A stretch of DNA of 12,091 nt from an uncultured Caryophanales bacterium (GTDB taxonomy: Bacteria > Bacillota_I > Bacilli_A > RF39 > UBA660), in assembly GCA_946535455.1 (NCBI GenBank), contig CAMNDO010000006.1, positions 1-12,091 of the forward strand, written 5' to 3'. Positions within the stretch are counted from its first letter, which is position 1; every line of letters begins with the position of its first letter. Shown here in pieces: positions 7,347-12,091 of the stretch. The position numbers and the translations under genes were made by a program. Under the pieces are notes generated by a model. It did not search any database. It was not told the DNA's origin and saw only the letters and a list, made by a program, of their open reading frames with translations.

Positions 7347-7353
7347 GAAGGGA
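7347..7353 (+). promoter_or_regulatory. Ribosome binding site deciding the ftsW start
   Basis: GAAGGGA lies only 3 bases from the ATG at 7357 but 9 bases from the ATG at 7363. The second spacing is workable and the first is too tight, so 7363 is taken as the start, two codons shorter. Confidence 0.6.
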
Positions 7354-7362
7354 AAGATGGCT

Positions 7363-8496
7363 ATGAGAAAAATATTAAAGTACATCGATAAACCATTATT
7401 GGTAGTGACTGTGATATTATTTATCATTGGTTTAATTATGGTTTTTTCTGCTTCTAATGTTACAGCTTATATGTCTCATGCTGTAAGTCCTTATAATTAT
7501 TTTATGAAACAAGCGATCTTTTTAGTAGTAGGGGTATTTTTATCTCTAGTAATGATTCGATTTAATACAAAATCTTATGGTTTTTTTTCTTGGGGTTTAT
7601 TATTAATTGGGATTGCTTCTTTGGTCGCATTACTTGCCATTGGAACTGCGAAAAATGAAGCAGTCAGTTGGTTTGATTTAGGTTTTGTGAGTATTCAACC
7701 AAGTGAATTTATGAAAGTGATTACGATTGTGTTTTTAGCACATTATTATGATAAAGGAAAAAGTCGGTTTACTTCTTGGGGAAAAAGTTTGTTTCCGATT
7801 GGAATTTGTGCAATTGTGGCAGGACTCGTTTTCTTACAACCTGACTTAGGAACAACTATTATTTATACGATTATTGTAGGTGTCTTGTTTTTAGCAGTAC
7901 CTATATCTCCAGAAATTAAATATAAAACAGTTTTCATGATACTTGGTCTAATCGCATTTGGCGGAATGATTTTATTTGGAAGTGGAAAAGGGGTTTTATT
8001 AGAAAGACAAATGGCACGATTCGATTTTAAAAACCCATGTGATCGTATTTTAGATACTGGAAATCAAGTATGTAATTGTTATATTGCGATGAATAATGGA
8101 GGATTAACAGGAGTAGGATTAGGAAACTCTACTCAAAAATATTTATATCTGCCAGAAGCATATACAGACTTTATTTTCGCTATTATAGTAGAAGAATTGG
8201 GAGTGATTACAGGAGTACTCATTATTTTATGTTATTTCTTTGTCATCCTAAGAATTTTATTGATTGGTAGGGCAAGTCCTACGAATCGAGGGGCTACTTT
8301 ATGTTATGGAGTAGCAGTGTATATTTTCTTACATGTTGCGATTAATTTAATGGGAATTATGGGAATGATGCCAATGACAGGAGTTCCTTTACCATTTATG
8401 AGTTATGGAGGAAGTTTTACCATTTGTTTGATTGCTGCCTTAACTATTGTCCAGCGAGTGAGTGTAGAAAATGGTATTTTAAAAGAAAGAACATAA
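7363..8496 (+). CDS. ftsW: SEDS-family peptidoglycan polymerase, FtsW/SpoVE type
   Basis: A polytopic membrane glycosyltransferase that polymerises lipid II with a partner class B penicillin-binding protein. The 377 residues have about ten hydrophobic segments. Family marks: SPYNYFMKQ (42-50) after the first helix, W103 and QPSEFMK (112-118), QPDLGT (159-164), GLTGVGLGNSTQKYLYLPE (247-265), D269 in TDFIFAI matching the catalytic Asp of RodA/FtsW, and TGVPLPFMSYGGS (339-351). The N-terminal pattern favours FtsW or SpoVE over RodA; division and spore-cortex forms cannot be told apart from sequence alone. The large outside loop carries three Cys (226, 237, 239), unusual for the textbook proteins. 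It shows that the organism makes a wall. The partner penicillin-binding protein is not adjacent. Confidence 0.9.
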   Translation: MRKILKYIDKPLLVVTVILFIIGLIMVFSASNVTAYMSHAVSPYNYFMKQAIFLVVGVFLSLVMIRFNTKSYGFFSWGLLLIGIASLVALLAIGTAKNEAVSWFDLGFVSIQPSEFMKVITIVFLAHYYDKGKSRFTSWGKSLFPIGICAIVAGLVFLQPDLGTTIIYTIIVGVLFLAVPISPEIKYKTVFMILGLIAFGGMILFGSGKGVLLERQMARFDFKNPCDRILDTGNQVCNCYIAMNNGGLTGVGLGNSTQKYLYLPEAYTDFIFAIIVEELGVITGVLIILCYFFVILRILLIGRASPTNRGATLCYGVAVYIFLHVAINLMGIMGMMPMTGVPLPFMSYGGSFTICLIAALTIVQRVSVENGILKERT

Positions 8497-8517
8497 GGAC
8501 TCGAAAGAGTCCTTTTT
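8495..8517 (+). terminator. Terminator of ftsW
   Basis: AAGGACTC (8495-8502) pairs over 8 bp with GAGTCCTT (8507-8514) around a GAAA tetraloop (GNRA type), followed by T to 8517. The stem starts with the last two bases of the TAA stop (8494-8496). It is one of the two strongest hairpins in the window. Confidence 0.85.
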
Positions 8518-8518
8518 C

Positions 8519-8547
8519 TTGATTTTTTTTGAAAAACGATGTATAAT
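8519..8547 (+). promoter_or_regulatory. Sigma-A promoter of the DHH phosphoesterase gene
   Basis: TTGATT (-35, 8519-8524), 17-base spacer, TATAAT (-10, 8542-8547). The -35 begins one base after the T run of the ftsW terminator. The predicted start near 8554 gives a 23-base leader with AGAGGG (8565-8570) as the ribosome site. Confidence 0.8.
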
Positions 8548-8576
8548 TAGTTCACTTTGTAGAAAGAGGGATTTTG

Positions 8577-9650
8577 ATGGACGCTTTTGGAATAGACCAT
8601 TTTAAAAAGACATTGTTATCCGAAATTCAAAAAAGTTCTAATATTTTTATCACAGGTCATTTAAGTCCAGATTTTGATTCCATTGGATCCTGTATGGGAC
8701 TATATACCATTGGGAAATACTATGGTAAAAAATGTTATATCGTGGTAGATGATGATCCTATTACCATTGAACCAGGTGTAAAAACGATACTAGATGCGAA
8801 TCATGACCAATATAATTTTGTTACCAAGAAAGAGGCTATTGCTTTTCAAAGAGAAAACACGTTACTAATGGTTACAGATGTGAATAAAAAAGATATGATT
8901 TGTTTTCAGGATATGTTAGAAGAGTTTTCCAGTATTGTTGTGATTGATCATCATTTAGGAGATGAACATAGTATTCCTGGAAAGTCTTTTATTCACCAAC
9001 AAGTATCCAGTGCTTCTGAAATTATTTCTTATCTATTGTTTTCTTCTAAAATTCCAGTAGATGCTTCTCTTGCAAATTATTTGCTCGCAGGAATTAATTT
9101 GGATACGAAACGTTATAAACAAAATACGACTTCTCAGACACATGACATATCCAAACAATTAATGGATTGTGGAGCAGATATTGATTATGTTAACCATTTA
9201 TTCTTAGAAGAATTTGAAAGTTTTTGTAGAGTCAGTCATTTGATGATTAATGGAACAATCATTAAAAAGTATAGTGAATCGATGGCTCCTATTCAAGTTT
9301 CTTTTACCTTAAATCGAGAACAACCAAAATCGATTTATGGAAAAGAAGATTATGCGAAAGCAGCAGATCGAATGTTAAAGTTTAATGGAATTGATGCCTC
9401 TTTTGTATTAGGATATATCGATGAGAAAAATATTCATATTTCTGCACGTGGTGGAAAAAAAGTAAACGTTGGAAAAATTATGGAAAGTATGAATGGTGGA
9501 GGAAACTATCAATGTGCCGCAGCTAAAGTGAAATCTTCTGATATTTTCTTGCTAGAACAAGAGTTGATTGAGAAGGTTCCACTAGGATTACCAAAAGAAG
9601 AACACATTTATGAAGAACCACCTACGATAAAAATGAAAAAAATTCATTAG
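8577..9650 (+). CDS. DHH/DHHA1 phosphoesterase, like the catalytic half of GdpP
   Basis: A 357-residue soluble phosphodiesterase with DHH motifs H28 and D32-x-D34 (GHLSPDFDS), D101, DHH (124-126) and D176 (INLDTKRY), all expected manganese ligands, plus a DHHA1 domain (about 255-335) ending in GGGN (307-310), where the textbook motif is GGGH. SSASEII (144-150), the LDTKRY region and SARGGKKVNV (289-298) resemble the C-terminal half of GdpP, which hydrolyses cyclic di-AMP, more than NrnA. The two membrane helices, PAS and GGDEF domains of GdpP are absent. Substrate is therefore cyclic di-AMP, pApA or short oligonucleotides; sequence does not decide. ATG at 8577 is preferred to the TTG just before it, because AGAGGG ends 6 bases upstream. 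The last 20 residues are a charged tail outside the fold. Confidence 0.88.
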   Translation: MDAFGIDHFKKTLLSEIQKSSNIFITGHLSPDFDSIGSCMGLYTIGKYYGKKCYIVVDDDPITIEPGVKTILDANHDQYNFVTKKEAIAFQRENTLLMVTDVNKKDMICFQDMLEEFSSIVVIDHHLGDEHSIPGKSFIHQQVSSASEIISYLLFSSKIPVDASLANYLLAGINLDTKRYKQNTTSQTHDISKQLMDCGADIDYVNHLFLEEFESFCRVSHLMINGTIIKKYSESMAPIQVSFTLNREQPKSIYGKEDYAKAADRMLKFNGIDASFVLGYIDEKNIHISARGGKKVNVGKIMESMNGGGNYQCAAAKVKSSDIFLLEQELIEKVPLGLPKEEHIYEEPPTIKMKKIH

Positions 9651-9676
9651 AAAGTTGGAAAACTTTCTTTTTTTTT
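9650..9676 (+). terminator. Terminator between the DHH gene and comEA
   Basis: GAAAGTT (9650-9656) pairs with AACTTTC (9661-9667) around a GGAA tetraloop, followed by nine T (9668-9676). The first G is the last base of the TAG stop. No good promoter follows it, so comEA-comEC may depend on leakage through this site. Confidence 0.85.
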
Positions 9677-9690
9677 CGAATGATATAGTA

Positions 9691-9699
9691 GGAGGTGAT
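9691..9699 (+). promoter_or_regulatory. comEA: Ribosome binding site deciding the TTG start of comEA
   Basis: GGAGGTGAT is nearly a full match to the 16S rRNA 3' end and has correct spacing to the TTG at 9703. The earlier in-frame TTG (9655) lies in the terminator hairpin, and no ATG suits. A strong site paired with a weak start codon is common for low-dose proteins. Confidence 0.8.
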
Positions 9700-9702
9700 A
9701 TA

Positions 9703-10365
9703 TTGACGTTTTGGTATCGGCATCGAAAAAAACTATTTTTAGGAAGTGTTCTTTTGGTATTTCTCATAACAGGATTGGTTTACTTTATCCCAAAAGTTTC
9801 TTTTTCAAAAGAGAAAAAAGATATCGTAATCGAGAAAAAAATAGTAGAAGAAAAAGAAATGAAAAAAGAAGAATATCAAGTAGATATTAAAGGACAAATC
9901 CTTTCCCCTGGAATTTATTCTTTACCCACAGAATCTAGAGTGATTGATGTGATTGAGAAAGCAGGAGGTCTTACAGAACAAGCGGACACATCTGTCATTA
10001 ATTTAAGTAAGAAAATCCAAGATGAAATGGTAATTATTATTTATAGTAAAGAAGAAGTACAAAACTTTTCCAAAGTAAAAGAAAAAGAAAAACAAGTCCA
10101 AGAGGCTTGTCATCAAAAAGATGAAAACGCATTGGTGAATTCTGCTTGTATCAATTCTTCTACAAAAAGTAGTGATAAAGTATCCATTAATCAAGGAACC
10201 TTAGAAGAGTTTATGAAATTATCAGGAATAGGGGAATCGAAAGCAAAAGATATTATTTCGTATCGAGAGAAAAATGGTCCTTTTCAAGACTTAACAGATT
10301 TGAAAAAAATACCTGGAATAGGAGATGCTTTGTTTGCTAAGATTCAGGAAGATATTACTCTGTGA
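9703..10365 (+). CDS. comEA: ComEA-type competence DNA receptor
   Basis: Membrane-anchored protein that binds incoming double-stranded DNA outside the cell during transformation and passes it to the ComEC channel. The 220 residues contain: basic cytoplasmic start, one membrane helix (about 11-29), charged linker, SLBB domain (59-113, VDIKGQ to the hydrophobic MVIII), a second hydrophilic linker with Cys136 and Cys149, and a helix-hairpin-helix pair (about 160-217) with SGIG (174-177) and PGIG (204-207). This is the Bacillus-type ComEA arrangement. Start is TTG, set by the upstream GGAGGTGAT. The stop TGA is followed in frame by TAA. comEC begins four bases after the stop, so the two are one operon. 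SLBB-HhH proteins also occur without competence, but the comEC neighbour makes the call firm. Confidence 0.93.
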   Translation: MTFWYRHRKKLFLGSVLLVFLITGLVYFIPKVSFSKEKKDIVIEKKIVEEKEMKKEEYQVDIKGQILSPGIYSLPTESRVIDVIEKAGGLTEQADTSVINLSKKIQDEMVIIIYSKEEVQNFSKVKEKEKQVQEACHQKDENALVNSACINSSTKSSDKVSINQGTLEEFMKLSGIGESKAKDIISYREKNGPFQDLTDLKKIPGIGDALFAKIQEDITL

Positions 10366-10369
10366 TAAA

Positions 10370-12091
10370 ATGTATTATTTTTTCTTTTTCTTGGTATTTC
10401 TTCTTACGATATTTCGCCTATCTTTCCCAAAAGAGTCTTCTTATTCTCTTACGAATTCTTCTTTTATTGGGGTAGTAGAAAGAATTCAAAAAACAGAACA
10501 TGGAGTAACTCTACATTTAAAAAATAAAGAAAGAGTACTTGCATTTTCCAATCAAAACTTAAAAAATATTTCATTAGGAGATACGATAAAAGTAAAAGGA
10601 AAGTTTCTTCTTCCAACCAAAAATACGATTCCAGGATTATTTTCTTATCGAGAGTATTTAAAACATCAAAATATTTTTTATCAGATTTCTATTACTTCTT
10701 GGAAAAAAGCAAAGAAGAATCGTTCCCTTCGTTTTTGGATTCGCAATCAATTATATTCTTACTTCGCAGAAGATCCTTATCTTTGTACTTTATTATTAGG
10801 AGATAAAACATATCTCTCTTCTTCTGTGAAAAAAAGTTATCAAGAAAATGGAATTAGTCATTTATTTGCCATAAGTGGTATGCATATAACACTATTATCT
10901 TCTATATTAGAAAAAATATTAAAAAAAAGAATAGGAGAAGAAAAAACATTTTACATGATCACTACAGTTTTATTAGGTTATTTATTTTTAGTAGGATTAT
11001 CTCCATCTATTTTAAGAGGAGTTCTATTTTATATATTTTTTAGAATCAATCAAATCTATTATTTCTACATCAAAAAAGAAAATATATTCTTAATAATAAT
11101 ATCAATCTCTCTAATGGTAAATCCAAATTATCTATGGGAAGTAGGATTTCAATATTCTTATTTGATTTCTTTTTCATTACTTAGATTAACAGAACAATTA
11201 AAAAGTAAAAACTATGTTATTTCTCTCTTCAAAACATCTATTGCATCATTTCTAGTAAGTATTCCTATAAGTTTATACCATTTTAGTCAAATAAATCTTT
11301 TAAGTATCTTTTATAATTTATTTTATGTTCCATACGTTAGTATAATTCTTTTTCCCTTCACTTTAATTGTTTTTATCATAAAACCTTTATATCCAATTTA
11401 TAATTTTTTAATAATAATCTTAGAAAAAAGCTCTCTATTCTTAAGTCAAATAAACTTTGGAAAAATCCCATTTAAAAAATCCCATTTATTATTATATGTA
11501 GGATACGGAGTAATCATTTTTTTATATTTAATAATTCAAAAAAAAGAAATAATATATATTTTTCTAATAATTCTAATATTTCATTTTCTGATACCTAAAA
11601 TAGATAATACGAAAATGATAGAAATAATGAATGTATCACAAGGAGACTCTATTCTAATACAGATTAATCATATAAATATATTACTAGATACCGGAGGAAT
11701 CCAATCAAAGAATATTTTTTACAAAAATCTCCAACCAAATTTACGAAAAAATGGAATATCTAAAATTCACTATCTAATTATTAGTCATGGAGACTACGAC
11801 CATATGGGAGAAGCGATTAACTTAGTTAATAATTTTAAGGTAGAAAAAGTAATATTCAATTGTGGATCTTACAATGATTTAGAAAAAGAGTTAATTAAAG
11901 TATTAGATAAAAAGAAAATTAAATATTATTCCTGCATTAAAGAATTAAATCTAGATAATGATAAATTATATTTTTTACAAACAAAAGAATACGATAATGA
12001 AAATGATAATAGTAATGTCATATATACAGAACTTAATGGTTATAAATTTATGTTTATGGGAGATGCATCAACTACTACTGAAAAAGAAATA
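10370..12091 (+). CDS. comEC: ComEC/Rec2 DNA uptake channel (3' end outside the window)
   Basis: Polytopic protein that carries single-stranded transforming DNA across the membrane. The frame stays open for 574 codons from the ATG at 10370 to the window edge; no stop is seen. Order: N-terminal helix (about 2-16), OB-like DUF4131 region (about 28-115), Competence domain with GISHLFAISGMHI (161-173), SPSILRG and NPNYLWEVGFQ, several membrane helices, then a metallo-beta-lactamase domain (from about 420) with HGDYDHMG (473-480) and MGDAS near the edge. This is the complete ComEC architecture, and the nuclease-like metal motif is intact. No clear ribosome site precedes the ATG (AGGAAG is 18 bases away), so translation is probably coupled to comEA. 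From about residue 164 onward ATA becomes the main Ile codon, unlike the rest of the window. Confidence 0.95.
   Translation, partial: MYYFFFFLVFLLTIFRLSFPKESSYSLTNSSFIGVVERIQKTEHGVTLHLKNKERVLAFSNQNLKNISLGDTIKVKGKFLLPTKNTIPGLFSYREYLKHQNIFYQISITSWKKAKKNRSLRFWIRNQLYSYFAEDPYLCTLLLGDKTYLSSSVKKSYQENGISHLFAISGMHITLLSSILEKILKKRIGEEKTFYMITTVLLGYLFLVGLSPSILRGVLFYIFFRINQIYYFYIKKENIFLIIISISLMVNPNYLWEVGFQYSYLISFSLLRLTEQLKSKNYVISLFKTSIASFLVSIPISLYHFSQINLLSIFYNLFYVPYVSIILFPFTLIVFIIKPLYPIYNFLIIILEKSSLFLSQINFGKIPFKKSHLLLYVGYGVIIFLYLIIQKKEIIYIFLIILIFHFLIPKIDNTKMIEIMNVSQGDSILIQINHINILLDTGGIQSKNIFYKNLQPNLRKNGISKIHYLIISHGDYDHMGEAINLVNNFKVEKVIFNCGSYNDLEKELIKVLDKKKIKYYSCIKELNLDNDKLYFLQTKEYDNENDNSNVIYTELNGYKFMFMGDASTTTEKEI

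Noticed and set aside
9681..9689. TG-A-TATAGT as a promoter for comEA
   Set aside because: The predicted start (near 9696) would fall inside the ribosome site and the -35 position reads AACTTT, so a usable transcript is unlikely.
10363..10368. Possible recoded TGA (Trp) at the end of comEA
   Set aside because: TGA is followed in frame by TAA, so either reading ends there; every conserved Trp in the window is TGG, which fits the standard bacterial code.

Overview
The window is AT-rich chromosomal DNA of a low-GC Gram-positive bacterium (Bacillota, class Bacilli in the broad sense). Evidence for this is the linkage of pnp to a ylxY-type gene, as in Bacillus subtilis, strong AGGAGG/GAGGTGA ribosome sites, sigma-A-like promoters with TGn extensions, and a YjcZ-type tiny membrane protein otherwise known from spore formers. 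Trp is read from TGG throughout and all families run full length without in-frame TGA, so the standard bacterial code applies rather than the Mollicutes code. Two traits nevertheless resemble wall-less relatives: a short SMC (984 residues, close to the mycoplasma P115 size) and extreme compactness. My guess is a gut or host-associated Bacilli lineage near Erysipelotrichales/RF39-type organisms; that placement is inference.

Layout: 1-40 holds the terminator of an unseen upstream gene. 55-2217 is pnp (polynucleotide phosphorylase), followed by ylxY (2255-3088), a NodB-fold protein that has lost its catalytic motifs. A small two-helix membrane protein (3147-3443) has its own promoter, followed by smc (3494-6448). 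The peptide deformylase gene def (6456-7019) converges on smc and shares one bidirectional terminator with it. Further along the minus strand is a 47-residue YjcZ-like protein (7092-7235). A 121-bp divergent region separates it from an ftsW/spoVE-type SEDS gene (7363-8496). Then come a free-standing DHH-DHHA1 phosphoesterase resembling the catalytic half of GdpP (8577-9650), comEA (9703-10365, TTG start) and comEC (from 10370, cut by the window edge after 574 codons).

Functional groups: RNA decay (pnp), chromosome organisation (smc), protein N-terminal maturation (def), peptidoglycan polymerisation (ftsW), second-messenger or oligonucleotide hydrolysis (DHH protein) and transforming-DNA uptake (comEA-comEC). 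No mobile element, CRISPR array, tRNA or rRNA was seen.

The window is mostly conserved core genome; I do not see a convincing new multi-gene system. The points worth a second look are: (i) the YjcZ-like microprotein with a sigma-K/E-like promoter; (ii) the motif-less YlxY; (iii) the orphan two-helix protein before smc; (iv) an abrupt rise of ATA codons inside comEC; (v) the domain-stripped GdpP-like enzyme; and (vi) a very economical gene-end layout in which intrinsic terminators start inside coding sequence, often with the stop codon in the loop, and run straight into the next promoter.
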